This document shows, piece after piece, positions 46,598-55,756 of a DNA stretch of 64,000 bases. Each line of letters opens with the position of its first letter. The first letter of the stretch is position 1. The position numbers and the translations under genes were made by a program. This DNA comes from Pedococcus sp. 5OH_020. Lineage in GTDB: Bacteria; Actinomycetota; Actinomycetes; Actinomycetales; Dermatophilaceae. Under the pieces are notes generated by a model that worked only from the letters and a program-made list of their open reading frames with translations, searched no databases and had not been told where the DNA came from. Where the stretch lies: assembly GCF_027812955.1 (NCBI RefSeq), contig NZ_JAPYZV010000004.1, forward strand, positions 186,001 to 250,000. The letters run 5' to 3'.

Positions 46598-48117
46598 CGA
46601 GCGTCCGTGAAGAGTCCTCTGTGAACAGTCCACAGCCGACGGGCCCCCAGCCGACGGGCCCCCAGCCGTCGAGCCCACTGCCGTCGGGGGGCTGGACCCA
46701 CCTGCATCCGCTGTCGCCCCTCCTGCGCGGCGGCATCGCCTTCGTCGCGGTCGTCGCCTACGTCCTCTCCCAGCAGCTCGACGCCTTGTTCGGAGCGAGA
46801 CCGGACGACCCGACGCACGGCCACCTCGGGTGGGCCGCGCTCGCCGTACTGCTCGTCCTCGTTGCGATCGTGGCCGGAGCGTGGGTGTCCTGGCGGTTCT
46901 CCCGCTACCGGGTCACCGCCTCCCTGGTGGAGCTGCGTACGGGAGTCGTCTTCCGACAGCACCGTCAGGTGCCGTTCGACAGGATCCAGGCGGTCGACGT
47001 GGGGCGGCCCCTCCTGGCCCGGCTCACGGGGCTGTCCGAGCTCGTGGTCCAGTCCGCGGGGGGCAAGGACTCCCACGTTCGTCTGGCCTTCCTCACCGAC
47101 GGCACGGCGCAGCGGCTCCGCGACCAGCTCCTGGCACTGGCTCGCGGCGACGACGGCGCGGGAACGGTCGGAACGGTCGTGCCCGCCGCTGAGGCACGTG
47201 ACGTGGTCGACGACGCGGTGGACGCGCAGGCACAACCGCGGTCCCAGCCCGGGTCGGCGCACCCAGGCGGGTCCCTGCCGGCGACCGGCGGCTCGCGGGT
47301 GGTCAAGGTGCCGAACGCGCGGATCCTCCAGGCTGCGGCGTACAGCGGTCCTGGGCTGGTGATCCTGCTCGCGGTGCCGGCCTTGGCCATCTCCGTGGCC
47401 CTCGGAGTGCCGGAGATGATCGCCTGGCTCGGGCCCATGACCCTGGCCGTCGGCAGCGGCCACCTCAAGCGGCTGACCCGCGAGGGCAACTTCGAGCTGC
47501 TCCACGAAGGGCACCGCCTCCGGGTCCGCCACGGGCTGACCGACCTGCGTGCCACCACGGTGCCGCTGCACCGCATCCAGGCGGTGCAGCTCAGCCAGCC
47601 GCTGCCGTGGCGGCTGACGGGATGGTGGCGGATCCAGGTGAACGTCGCCGGCGCGGTGCACGACGACAAGGAGACCCAGACGGTGCTCCTGCCGGTGGGT
47701 ACCTTGGCGGAGGCGCTCCGTGTCCTGGCGCTGGTGCTCCCCGACGTGCCGCCCCCGACCGCGGTGGAGGCCGCGGTCGGGGCCGGCACGGGCAGCGGGT
47801 TCGTGGTCTCGGGCCGGGGTGCGCGGCTGCTCGACCCGCTCGGTTGGCGCCGTCAGGGGTACGCGGTCGCGCCGGGCTGTCTTGTGGCTCGCCGAGGCAG
47901 GCTCTACCGGTCGGCGCAGTTCGTGCCCCATGCCCGGGTGCAGTCCCTCAAGGTGGAGCAGGGGCCGGTCCAGCGCCTGCGCGGCGTCGCGTCCGTCAGG
48001 CTGGTGTCCACCCCCGGACCGGTGTCAGTGGTGGTACCGCACCTGGACCAGGACGAGGCTCTGCGCCTCCTTGACGAACAGGTCCTCCGCTCCCGGCACG
48101 CCCGGCGCCCCGTCTGA
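46594..48117 (+). CDS. PH domain-containing membrane protein (YdbT-like)
   Basis: 507 residues with a proline-rich N-terminus that contains repeated QPTGP units, two pairs of transmembrane helices and three bacterial PH domains: after each helix pair (VELRTGVVFRQHRQVPFDRIQ; LRVRHGLTDLRATTVPLHRIQ) and a third near the end (CLVARRGRLYRSAQFVPHARVQ). GTG at 46594 overlaps the preceding stop (GTGA). Paired with the YdbS-like protein, it probably forms a membrane complex; in Bacillus this pair is linked to antimicrobial tolerance. Confidence 0.87.
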   Translation: MTSVREESSVNSPQPTGPQPTGPQPSSPLPSGGWTHLHPLSPLLRGGIAFVAVVAYVLSQQLDALFGARPDDPTHGHLGWAALAVLLVLVAIVAGAWVSWRFSRYRVTASLVELRTGVVFRQHRQVPFDRIQAVDVGRPLLARLTGLSELVVQSAGGKDSHVRLAFLTDGTAQRLRDQLLALARGDDGAGTVGTVVPAAEARDVVDDAVDAQAQPRSQPGSAHPGGSLPATGGSRVVKVPNARILQAAAYSGPGLVILLAVPALAISVALGVPEMIAWLGPMTLAVGSGHLKRLTREGNFELLHEGHRLRVRHGLTDLRATTVPLHRIQAVQLSQPLPWRLTGWWRIQVNVAGAVHDDKETQTVLLPVGTLAEALRVLALVLPDVPPPTAVEAAVGAGTGSGFVVSGRGARLLDPLGWRRQGYAVAPGCLVARRGRLYRSAQFVPHARVQSLKVEQGPVQRLRGVASVRLVSTPGPVSVVVPHLDQDEALRLLDEQVLRSRHARRPV

Positions 48118-48246
48118 GCGTGGCGTTGCCCGACCTGCGCCGACGCCGGCCCGGAAAACGGTCCGGATTCCCCGCAGCGGTTGAAAATCGGGCCGCAACC
48201 CGGTGGACTTACCGGCAACAACCGCAATGAGGGGACGGAAGAGGCT

Positions 48247-48672
48247 GTGAGCACGCCAGCGCATGCCGCGCTGCACAACACGGTGGGCCGTCTGGGCTTC
48301 ACCGCTGGACAGGTCATCCAGGAGTTCGGCTACGACTCCGACGTCGACGACGAGCTGCGTTTCGCCATCGAGGACCTCACGACCAACGAGCTGGAGGACG
48401 AGGACTACGGCGACGTCGCCGACGGGGTGCTCATCTGGTGGCGGGAGGACGACGGCGACCTCGTCGACGCGGTCGTGGACGGGCTCACCAACCTCGCCGA
48501 GGGCGGTTCCATCGTCGTCCTGACGCCCAAGGCTGGACGCGAGGGCCACGTCCAGGCGAGCGACATCGAGGAGGCCGCGACGACGGCCGGTCTGCATACC
48601 TCCGGCACGATCAACGCGTGTGAGGACTGGACTGCCACCCGCCTGGCAGCACCCAAGTCCGGACGACGCTGA
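48247..48672 (+). CDS. DUF3052 family protein
   Basis: 141-residue acidic protein with LGFTAGQVIQEFGYDSDVDDELR, GVLIWWREDDGDLVDAVVDG and the terminal CEDWTATRL, the marks of DUF3052. It is conserved in actinobacteria between aceE and a peroxiredoxin gene, as here. GTG at 48247 follows GGGGACGGAAG. Function unknown. Confidence 0.88.
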   Translation: MSTPAHAALHNTVGRLGFTAGQVIQEFGYDSDVDDELRFAIEDLTTNELEDEDYGDVADGVLIWWREDDGDLVDAVVDGLTNLAEGGSIVVLTPKAGREGHVQASDIEEAATTAGLHTSGTINACEDWTATRLAAPKSGRR

Positions 48673-48692
48673 CCCCCTGGCAGACTCCGCAC

Positions 48693-49160
48693 ATGACCTC
48701 CCCGCTATCCATCGGCGCCGCAGCCCCTGACTTCGCGCTCAAGGACCAGAACGGCCAGGACGTCACACTGTCCGAGTTCCGTGGCTCGAAGAACGTGGTG
48801 CTGGTGTTCTACCCGTTCGCGTTCTCCGGGATCTGCACCGGCGAGCTGTGCGAGATCAGGGACAACCTCGGCGCCTTCGTCGACGAGGACGTCCAGGTGC
48901 TCGCGCTGTCCTGCGACCACATGTTCAGCCAGCGCGCCTGGGCTGACAAGGAGGGGTACTTCTTCCCCTTGCTCTCCGACTTCTGGCCCCATGGCGAGGT
49001 CGCTCGGGCGTACGGCGTCCTCAACGAGCGGGCGGGCGCTGCGGTGCGGGGTACGTTCCTGGTGGACCGCGACGGCGTCGTCCGGTGGACCCTGGTCAAC
49101 GAGATCGGACAGGCCCGGGACTTCACGGGCTACCACGCGGCGCTTGCAGCGCTGCGCTGA
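48693..49160 (+). CDS. ahpE: Peroxiredoxin AhpE
   Basis: One-cysteine peroxiredoxin of 155 residues reducing peroxides in the cytoplasm. The peroxidatic Cys is in FYPFAFSGICTGELCEIRD near residue 47; catalytic Thr and Arg are nearby. The overall pattern (ALSCDHMFSQRAWADKEGY) follows M. tuberculosis AhpE. It is probably cotranscribed with the DUF3052 gene, 20 bases upstream. Confidence 0.93.
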   Translation: MTSPLSIGAAAPDFALKDQNGQDVTLSEFRGSKNVVLVFYPFAFSGICTGELCEIRDNLGAFVDEDVQVLALSCDHMFSQRAWADKEGYFFPLLSDFWPHGEVARAYGVLNERAGAAVRGTFLVDRDGVVRWTLVNEIGQARDFTGYHAALAALR

Positions 49161-49269
49161 CGGAACTGCAGCCGAGACTGGTCGTAGCGGACAGGGGCCG
49201 CACCTCGACTGCGGACCTGACACAATGACGCGCGCACCGCGTGGAACCACCTGGCTCCGTTCGGTGCCG

Positions 49270-49342
49270 GGGCCTGTAGCTCAGTTGGTAGAGCGCCACG
49301 TTTACACCGTGGATGTCGTCGGTTCGAGCCCGGCCGGGCCCA
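49270..49342 (+). tRNA. tRNA-Val (anticodon TAC)
   Basis: 73-nt cloverleaf: acceptor GGGCCTG/CGGGCCC, anticodon stem CCACG/CGTGG with loop TTTACAC (anticodon TAC), T-arm GTCGG-TTCGAGC-CCGGC. Discriminator A; CCA not encoded. The NIF3-like gene starts two bases after the last tRNA base. Confidence 0.97.
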
Positions 49343-49343
49343 C

Positions 49344-50204
49344 GTGCAGCTGACTCTCGCCGAGGTCCTCCCCGCGCTCGAGGGTCTCTACCCTGCGGCG
49401 ACCGCCCAGTCGTGGGACCAGGTCGGTCTGGTCTCCGGCGACCTGGGACAACGGGTGGAACGGGTGCTCTTCGCGGTCGACCCGACACTGGCCGTCATCG
49501 AGGAGGCGCGCGCGCTGGGCGCAGACCTCCTCGTGACCCATCACCCGCTACTGCTCCGGGGCGTCCACAGCGTCGCCACGAACCGGGCCAAGGGTGCCGC
49601 TGTGACCGCCTTGGTGGTTCACGACATCGCCCTCTACGTCGCCCACACCAACGCCGACGCCGCCTCGCCAGGGGTGAACGACGCGCTCGCCGAGGCGATG
49701 GGGCTGCTCGACGTCGAGCCGCTGGCCGTGGTGGAGGGGCACCCCCTGGGCAGGGTCGGCCGCCTGCCGTCCCCGATATCGCTGGCCGAGTTCGCGCAGG
49801 CGGCCGCGGCAGCGCTCCCCACGACCGCAGGTGGCCTGCGGGTCGCCGGCCCTCCACAGGCCCAGGTCGAGCGGGTCGCCGTCATGGGGGGCGCCGGCGA
49901 CGACCTGTTCGAGCAGGTCAGGGCCAGCGGCGCCGACGTGTACCTCACCGCGGACCTGCGCCACCACCCCGTACTGGAGGCTCGGGAGGAGACCCGCGGC
50001 GGCCCGCCGTACATCGTCGACGCCGGGCACTGGGCCACCGAGTCGCTGTGGCTCGCGTCGGCCGCACGACGACTCGGGGCCTCGCTTGCCGGGGCCGACG
50101 GACGGGGACCTAAGGTGGAGACCCACATCTCGACCCTGCGTACCGACCCCTGGGACTTCGTCGTCGGTACCCGCTCGCATCCTGCTTCCGGAGGTACGTC
50201 CTGA
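49344..50204 (+). CDS. NIF3-like dinuclear metal-binding protein
   Basis: 286-residue NIF3/YbgI-family protein. Metal ligands are seen in LVTHHPLLLRGVHS near residue 55, AHTNAD near 93 and GHWATES near 230; the family is a GTP cyclohydrolase I type 2 homologue of uncertain reaction. Homology starts at MQLTLAEVLPALEGLYP, so GTG 49344 is right although it is only one base from the tRNA-Val 3' end and has no ribosome binding site of its own. Tail overlaps the next gene. Confidence 0.9.
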   Translation: MQLTLAEVLPALEGLYPAATAQSWDQVGLVSGDLGQRVERVLFAVDPTLAVIEEARALGADLLVTHHPLLLRGVHSVATNRAKGAAVTALVVHDIALYVAHTNADAASPGVNDALAEAMGLLDVEPLAVVEGHPLGRVGRLPSPISLAEFAQAAAAALPTTAGGLRVAGPPQAQVERVAVMGGAGDDLFEQVRASGADVYLTADLRHHPVLEAREETRGGPPYIVDAGHWATESLWLASAARRLGASLAGADGRGPKVETHISTLRTDPWDFVVGTRSHPASGGTS

Positions 50205-50941
50205 AAGCCGACCCGTCCCGTCAGTGGCGACTGCTCGACCTGCAGGCCATCGACACGAGGATCGACCAGATAGCCCACGCCCGCCGGAACCTTCCGCAGC
50301 TGGCGCAGCTCGCCGCCCTCGAGGCGCGGGCCTCGGCCCTGGACTCCGAGCTCGTTCGGGCGCAGACCGCCCTGGACGACATCCAGCGTGAGGTGTCCAA
50401 GGCGGAGGCCGACGTCCAGCTGGTGCGCGCCCGGGCGGCGCGGGACCAGTCCAGGCTCGACTCGGGCACCGGTTCGGCCAAGGACCTGCAAGCCATCCAG
50501 CACGAGCTCGAGTCCCTGCGTCGACGGCAGTCCGAGCTCGAGGACGTCGAGATCGAGATCATGGAGCGGGCCGAGACAGCGGAGTCCGAGGTCGCCAGGC
50601 TCACCCGTGACCGCGAGGCCCTGACCGCCGAGCTGGACGAGGTGCGGGCAGCGCGGGACGCGGCGCTCAAGGACCTCGACCTCGAGGCCGAGACGGTGGC
50701 CCGGCCGCGCCCCGACACGGTGGCTGGGGTGGGGGAGGACCTGGTCACGCTCTACGAGAAGATCCGGGTGCAGTCCGGTGGGCTGGGCGCCGCGCCACTG
50801 CGGCAGCGACGGTGCGGCGGTTGCCAGCTCGAGCTGAACAACGTCGACATGACGCGCATCAAGTCGGCCCCCGCGGACGAGGTGCTGCGTTGCGAGGAGT
50901 GCCGGCGCATCCTCGTCCGCACCGCCGAGTCCGGCCTCTGA
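50201..50941 (+). CDS. Coiled-coil protein with C4-type zinc ribbon, CTG start
   Basis: 246 residues: a long antiparallel coiled coil (about 1-180) and a C-terminal zinc ribbon with CGGC and CEEC. Homology to actinobacterial relatives includes KADPSRQWRLLDLQAIDTRI, right from the first codon. The only start that keeps it is CTG at 50201, which follows a perfect GGAGG at 50190-50194 with 6 bases spacing and overlaps the NIF3 stop as CTGA. The next ATG in frame would remove about a quarter of the protein. The pair with NIF3 is conserved; function is thought to involve nucleic acid binding. Confidence 0.88.
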   Translation: MKADPSRQWRLLDLQAIDTRIDQIAHARRNLPQLAQLAALEARASALDSELVRAQTALDDIQREVSKAEADVQLVRARAARDQSRLDSGTGSAKDLQAIQHELESLRRRQSELEDVEIEIMERAETAESEVARLTRDREALTAELDEVRAARDAALKDLDLEAETVARPRPDTVAGVGEDLVTLYEKIRVQSGGLGAAPLRQRRCGGCQLELNNVDMTRIKSAPADEVLRCEECRRILVRTAESGL

Positions 50942-50944
50942 GCC

Positions 50945-52084
50945 GTGGGGCGCACCCTCGTCGTCGAGGCCGACGGCGGTTCGCGAGGCAACCCCGGAGT
51001 CGCCGGCTACGGCGCGCTGGTGCGTGACCCGGGCAGCGGGGTAGTCATCTGGGAGGGTGCGGCACCCCTGGGCAGGCAGTCCAACAACGTCGCGGAGTAC
51101 TCCGGCCTGATCGCCGGCCTCCAGGCTGCGCACCGCATCGAGCCGGGGGCCGACGTCGAGGTCCGGATGGACTCGAAGCTCGTCGTCGAGCAGATGGCCG
51201 GCCGCTGGAAGATCAAGCACAAGGACATGCGACGCCTGGCGTCGCAGGCACGGGACCTCTGCGCCCGCATCACTGCCGCCGGTGGCTCGGTGTCCTTCAC
51301 GTGGATCCCCCGGGAGAGGAACAAGGACGCCGACGCGCTGTCCAACGTCGGGATGGACGGACGCACCGTCGACCGTCTTCTCGCCGAGCCGGAGGTCGAG
51401 ACCGCCCAGGCGGTCGAGCAGCTCGTCGACCCGGCCGTCACGACGGTCCTCGGCGCAGACGTCCCACCCGAGGCCGGCACGCCGACCCGCGTCCTGCTCA
51501 TCCGTCATGGGGTCACCGACTTCACGGTCGCGTCGCGGCTCGACGGGCGGGGCGGCGCCGACCCCGGGCTCAACGAGGCGGGCCGGGCGCAGGCGGTGGC
51601 TGCCGGCCGTGCGGCGGTGCACCTGCTCGCGGGAGCGCCTGCGCAGGTCGTCACGTCGTCGCTCGCCCGGGCGCGGCAGACCGGGGCCGAGGTGGCTGCC
51701 GCGATCGGCGTGGTGGCGCAGGTCGACGCGGACTTCGACGAGCAGGACTTCGGCGACTGGGACGGCGCCAGCATCCCCGACCTCGTGCGGGGCCATCCCG
51801 GCGAGCTCGCCGCCCTGCGCGCCGACCCCGCATACGCCCGACCGGGCGGTGAGTCGCACCTGCAGCTGCAGACCCGGGTGCTGGCGGCGTTCCAGCGCGT
51901 CGTCGCGGCGGGCGGGACGACCGTCGTGGTGTGCCACCGCAAGCCGATCATGGTCGTGCTCGCTCACCTGCTCCAGATCCCCCACGAGACGATATGGCGC
52001 CTCGCGGCCGCGCCGGGTTCGCTCACGGCAGTCGAGGTGTGGGCGGACGGCAACGCCTCCGTCGCCTTCACCAACCGCACCTGA
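50945..52084 (+). CDS. Bifunctional RNase H / acid phosphatase
   Basis: 379 residues. The N-terminal 140 form an RNase HI domain (VEADGGSRGNPG with catalytic Asp, NNVAEYSGLIAGL with Glu, VRMDSKLVVEQMAGRW with Asp, and RERNKDADALSN). The C-terminal 200 form a histidine phosphatase (LLIRHGVTDFT, ASSLARARQTG-like, VVCHRKPIMV). This is the actinobacterial Rv2228c type, with roles in RNA primer removal and alpha-ribazole phosphate hydrolysis. GTG at 50945. Confidence 0.93.
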   Translation: MGRTLVVEADGGSRGNPGVAGYGALVRDPGSGVVIWEGAAPLGRQSNNVAEYSGLIAGLQAAHRIEPGADVEVRMDSKLVVEQMAGRWKIKHKDMRRLASQARDLCARITAAGGSVSFTWIPRERNKDADALSNVGMDGRTVDRLLAEPEVETAQAVEQLVDPAVTTVLGADVPPEAGTPTRVLLIRHGVTDFTVASRLDGRGGADPGLNEAGRAQAVAAGRAAVHLLAGAPAQVVTSSLARARQTGAEVAAAIGVVAQVDADFDEQDFGDWDGASIPDLVRGHPGELAALRADPAYARPGGESHLQLQTRVLAAFQRVVAAGGTTVVVCHRKPIMVVLAHLLQIPHETIWRLAAAPGSLTAVEVWADGNASVAFTNRT

Positions 52085-52147
52085 CTCGCCTCGCCCACCA
52101 TGTGGCCCCGGCGTCTCGGCATGTGACTGGCGTCCTAGGCTGGCCGC

Positions 52148-52561
52148 ATGAGCTACGCCGGAGACTTGGCACCCGAGGAGACGTATGCCGCCCTGGCTGC
52201 GGACCAGGACGCGGTCCTCGTCGACGTCCGCACCAGCGCGGAGTGGACCTATGTGGGGCTCCCCGACCTGACCGCCCTCGGCAAACGGGTGGTCTGTGTG
52301 GAGTGGCAGCGGTTCCCCGACGGCGCCCTCAACGGTGACTTCGTGGAGCAGCTCCAGGACGCGGGGCTGCCGGACGGCGCCCCGCTGTACTTCCTGTGCC
52401 GCTCGGGAGTCCGCTCCCTGGCGGCGGCGGAGGCGGCCACGGCTTCGGGCCTGGGTCCGGCGTACAACGTGCTCGACGGGTTCGAGGGGCCGCAGGACGA
52501 CCACGGCCACCGCACCGTAGCCGGGTGGAAGAACGCCGGCCTGCCGTGGAGGCAGGGATGA
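52148..52561 (+). CDS. Rhodanese-like sulfurtransferase
   Basis: Single-domain rhodanese of 137 residues, with active-site loop CRSGVRS and the family pattern LVDVRTSAEWTYVG; AYNVLDGFEG follows. ATG at 52148. The stop overlaps the metZ start (ATGA), so the two are coupled; the rhodanese may hand sulfane sulfur or sulfide to homocysteine formation. The double-domain sulfurtransferase elsewhere in the window is frameshifted, so this one could be the active enzyme. Confidence 0.9.
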   Translation: MSYAGDLAPEETYAALAADQDAVLVDVRTSAEWTYVGLPDLTALGKRVVCVEWQRFPDGALNGDFVEQLQDAGLPDGAPLYFLCRSGVRSLAAAEAATASGLGPAYNVLDGFEGPQDDHGHRTVAGWKNAGLPWRQG

Positions 52562-53748
52562 GCAGCGACGTGCCCGTCTCTGGAGGGCCACGGCCTGACA
52601 CGGTGGCTGTGCGGGGCGGCCTGACCCGCAGCAGCTTCGACGAGACCTCTGAGGCGCTCTTCCTGACCTCCGGCTTCGTCTACGAGAGTGCCGAGCAGGC
52701 TGAGGCGGCCTTCAAGGACGAGGTCGAGCACTTCATCTACTCCCGCTATGGAAACCCGACCGTCACCATGTTCGAGCAGCGGCTGCGCGACCTCGAGGGC
52801 GCCGAGGCCTGCTTCGCGACGGCGTCCGGCATGTCTGCGGTGTTCGTCGCCCTTGCCGCGCTGCTCGGCAACGGCGACCGGGTGGTGTCCTCGCGCGGTC
52901 TGTTCGGGTCGTGCTTCGTCATCCTCGACGAGATCCTGCCGCGGTGGGGCGTCGAGACGGTCTTCGTCGACGGTCCCGACCTCGAGCAGTGGCGTCAGGC
53001 GCTCTCGGAGCCGACGCAGGCGGTGTTCTTCGAGACCCCGAGCAACCCCATGCAGGAGCTCGTGGACATGCGCGCGGTGGCCGACCTGGCCCATGCCGCC
53101 GGGGCGCGGGTCGTGGTGGACAACGTCTTCGGCACGCCGGTGTTCTCGCGGCCGCTCGAGCATGGTGCCGACGTGGTCGTGTACTCGGCCACCAAGCACA
53201 TCGACGGCCAGGGTCGCACCTTGGGCGGGGCGGTCCTCGGGACCCGCGACTTCATCGACGGACCGGTCAAGAACCTCATGCGGCACACTGGTCCCGCGAT
53301 GTCGCCCTTCAACGCGTGGGTGCTCGTCAAGGGTCTGGAGACGCTGAGCCTGCGGGTGACCCGGCAGGCCGAGAACGCTCTGGCTGTGGCGCGCGCCCTG
53401 CAGGAGCACCCGAAGGTCGCCACGGTCCTGTACCCGTGGCTGGACTCGCACCCGCAGTACGAGCTGGCTCGTCGACAGATGCTGGGCGGCGGGACGGTCG
53501 TCACCTTCGACCTCGACGGCGGCAAGGAGGCGGCGTTCGCCCTGATGAACGCCCTGGAGGTCGTGGACATCAGCAACAACCTCGGGGACGCGAAGTCCAT
53601 GGTCACCCATCCCGCCACCACGACGCACCGACGGCTCACGCCGCAGGCGCGAACCGCGGTGGGCATCACCGACGGGACGGTGCGGATCTCCGTAGGCCTG
53701 GAGGACCCGCTGGACGTCATCGAGGACCTTCGGCGCGGGCTGGGCTGA
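52558..53748 (+). CDS. metZ: O-succinylhomoserine sulfhydrylase
   Basis: PLP-dependent Cys/Met metabolism enzyme of 396 residues that makes homocysteine from O-succinyl- or O-acetylhomoserine and sulfide. PLP lysine in VYSATKHIDGQGR near 212; SRYGNPTVTMFEQRL near 62, ATASGMSAVF near 90, and the C-terminal VRISVGLEDPLDVI. The ATG overlaps the rhodanese stop. MetZ is favoured over cystathionine gamma-synthase by the linked rhodanese and by sequence around SNNLGDAKSMVTHPATTTH. Confidence 0.9.
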   Translation: MSSDVPVSGGPRPDTVAVRGGLTRSSFDETSEALFLTSGFVYESAEQAEAAFKDEVEHFIYSRYGNPTVTMFEQRLRDLEGAEACFATASGMSAVFVALAALLGNGDRVVSSRGLFGSCFVILDEILPRWGVETVFVDGPDLEQWRQALSEPTQAVFFETPSNPMQELVDMRAVADLAHAAGARVVVDNVFGTPVFSRPLEHGADVVVYSATKHIDGQGRTLGGAVLGTRDFIDGPVKNLMRHTGPAMSPFNAWVLVKGLETLSLRVTRQAENALAVARALQEHPKVATVLYPWLDSHPQYELARRQMLGGGTVVTFDLDGGKEAAFALMNALEVVDISNNLGDAKSMVTHPATTTHRRLTPQARTAVGITDGTVRISVGLEDPLDVIEDLRRGLG

Positions 53749-53814
53749 GGTTCGAGCGCGACGACGGTGAACGCGGGCTCCCACGGCCCAGCGGGTGCAG
53801 CTGCGCGTCGCCGC

Positions 53815-54909
53815 TCAGCCGAGCAGCAGGCCCGCCCAGGCGAGCCCCGCGGAGACCGCCGCGCAGGCGGCGCCCTGGACCACCAGCGTGCGCATCGGCA
53901 CGCTCACGCCACGAGCCCTGCACCGCTGCGCCCACAGCACCGTGGCGAGCGAGGCCCATGGCGTCACCAGTGGCGCCACGTCGACGCCGACGAGCAGCGC
54001 CATCAGCCTGTGCGGTGAGTCCGAGGTGACCGACTCCAGGGCGGCGTAGGCCGGCAGGTTGTTCCCGGCGTTCGCGGCAAGCGCGCCGATGCCGACCACC
54101 CTGGCGAGGTCGCCCGGAGAGCTTCCCGTTCCGGTGGCCGACAGGAGTAGTGGCTGCAGCCCATGGCGCAGGGCGAGGTCCACTGTGACGAAGAGCAGGG
54201 CCACGCCCAGTGCCATGCGCCACGGGACCGCCAGCCCTGCGACCATCGAACGGTTGCGCGCGGAGGCAATCATGACGAGCGCCACCGCGGCCAGGCCGGC
54301 GACCCAGGCCGGGGAGAAGCCGAGGGCGAAGAGCGGTCCGACGGTCAGGCAGACGCCACCGGCCACCACGAGCATCGTCCGGTCGTGCGGCTGGGGCGGC
54401 GCCTCGGTGACATAGTGCCCGGCCAGCGCCGTGCGGTGGCTGACATAGAGCACCAGCACGGTGCCCAGCACCGCTCCGAGAGCCGGCGCCGCCGCCAGCC
54501 GTACGTACCCGGCGTGCCCCAGGTCCAGCAGGTGGAACCGTTGCTGCGCAAGGAGGTTGGTGAGGTTCGAGACCGGTAGCAGCAGGCTCGCCGTGTTGGC
54601 GAGCCACAGCGTCGTGAGGGCGAAGGGGACGGGGGAGAGGCCGAGCTGCGCTGCGACGGAGATGCCGACAGGGGTGAGCAGGACGGCCGTGGTGTCCAGC
54701 GACAGGAAGACCGTGCAGGCTACCGCGACGACGACGAAGAGCAGCCACAGAAGCGGCGTACGGTGCCGGCCGGCTCGCGCGGTCCAGTGACCGGCGACGT
54801 CGAACACCCCTGCTGCGTCGGCGATCTCGGCGACGACCGTGATGGCGACGAAGAAGACGAGGACGGGTCCCACTCGGGTCGCCAGCCCGTCGAGCTCCGC
54901 TGCCGTCAC
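53815..54909 (-). CDS. ArsB/SLC13-type ion transporter
   Basis: 364 residues with about 10-11 transmembrane helices and the duplicated signature of the ion transporter superfamily: LSLDTTAVLLTPVGISVAAQLG with NTASLLLPVSNLTNLL, and AANAGNNLPAYAALESV. Substrate could be arsenite, sodium or a dicarboxylate. The GTG at 54909 follows GAAGGAACCACGACC. Head-to-tail with yaaA, 13 bases apart. Confidence 0.82.
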   Translation of the reverse strand: MTAAELDGLATRVGPVLVFFVAITVVAEIADAAGVFDVAGHWTARAGRHRTPLLWLLFVVVAVACTVFLSLDTTAVLLTPVGISVAAQLGLSPVPFALTTLWLANTASLLLPVSNLTNLLAQQRFHLLDLGHAGYVRLAAAPALGAVLGTVLVLYVSHRTALAGHYVTEAPPQPHDRTMLVVAGGVCLTVGPLFALGFSPAWVAGLAAVALVMIASARNRSMVAGLAVPWRMALGVALLFVTVDLALRHGLQPLLLSATGTGSSPGDLARVVGIGALAANAGNNLPAYAALESVTSDSPHRLMALLVGVDVAPLVTPWASLATVLWAQRCRARGVSVPMRTLVVQGAACAAVSAGLAWAGLLLG

Positions 54910-54922
54910 GGTCGTGGTTCCT

Positions 54923-55669
54923 TCATCGGGCGGCGGCGTCGAGGACCCAGGGACCTCCCGGCCGGGCGGGCTCGTGCAACTCCACGGTGAACGCGTCACG
55001 CAGGAAGGTGGGCAGGTCGGGCACTCGCCGGGCGTCGCGTCCCAGCTCGCACAGCCTCCTCGCCACCAGGCCGCGGGTGTGCTTGGCCTGGTGGGTGGCG
55101 CCCGGGACCCGGACCTGGACCCAGCGCTCGGCCAGTGGCCCACGCGGTACCCAAGCCGCGGCGTACGTGCTCGACCGGCAGTCGACGACCACGCCCCGCC
55201 CCGCGACGTCGGGCAGCACCCGTTCGAGCTCCGGCTTCCAGGCGGAGGCCAGCGGCCCCACTCCAGGCAGGTTCACCGCCATGGAGAGGCGGTACGGGGC
55301 GATGAGATCCGTAGGGCGCACCGCGCCGTAGAGCGCCGAGACGACGACCAGCCAGCGGTTGGCGCGCCGCTTGGCGCCCGGTCCCAGGCTCGCGTAGTCC
55401 AGCGCGTCGTACAGCACTCCCGAGTAGACGCGTGACGCGGGCGCGGCGGGCGCCGAGCCCAGTGCCAGGTTCCGTGCGATCTCTGCGGTGAGGTTGTGGC
55501 TCACGCCGAGCGTGGTGGCGGCGTCAGGATGGGCGCTCACCTTCGCGACTGCCTCGGCCACGTCGCGGCGCGTCTGCGACAGCGACGGGAAGGAGAGGGC
55601 GAGCGGGTCGACGGGCCGGCCTCTGCGCCGCTCTGTCTTGGACTCCGAGGGCGGAAGCAGGATCAGCAC
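54923..55669 (-). CDS. yaaA: YaaA family peroxide stress protein
   Basis: 248 residues. VLILLPPSESKTERRRG at the start, LYGAVRPTDLIAPYRLSM and VDCRSSTYAAAW in the middle and the C-terminal VPGATHQAKHTRGLVAR are the conserved blocks of the YaaA (DUF328) family, which lowers free iron during peroxide stress in E. coli. GTG at 55669 begins at the first conserved residues. Divergent from the RNB gene by 87 bases. Confidence 0.92.
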   Translation of the reverse strand: MLILLPPSESKTERRRGRPVDPLALSFPSLSQTRRDVAEAVAKVSAHPDAATTLGVSHNLTAEIARNLALGSAPAAPASRVYSGVLYDALDYASLGPGAKRRANRWLVVVSALYGAVRPTDLIAPYRLSMAVNLPGVGPLASAWKPELERVLPDVAGRGVVVDCRSSTYAAAWVPRGPLAERWVQVRVPGATHQAKHTRGLVARRLCELGRDARRVPDLPTFLRDAFTVELHEPARPGGPWVLDAAAR

Positions 55670-55756
55670 GAGGCCAAGGGTAGGCGGCTCGCTCGCCGGA
55701 CCCACCGCGTGTCCGTCCAAGGGCTGTCGCCTGCGCTTTCCGGTTACGTTGGCCTC

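Noticed and set aside
41212-48117. fdhD as evidence for a formate dehydrogenase locus
   Set aside because: No formate dehydrogenase subunit or molybdenum cofactor gene is present nearby, so no such locus is claimed.
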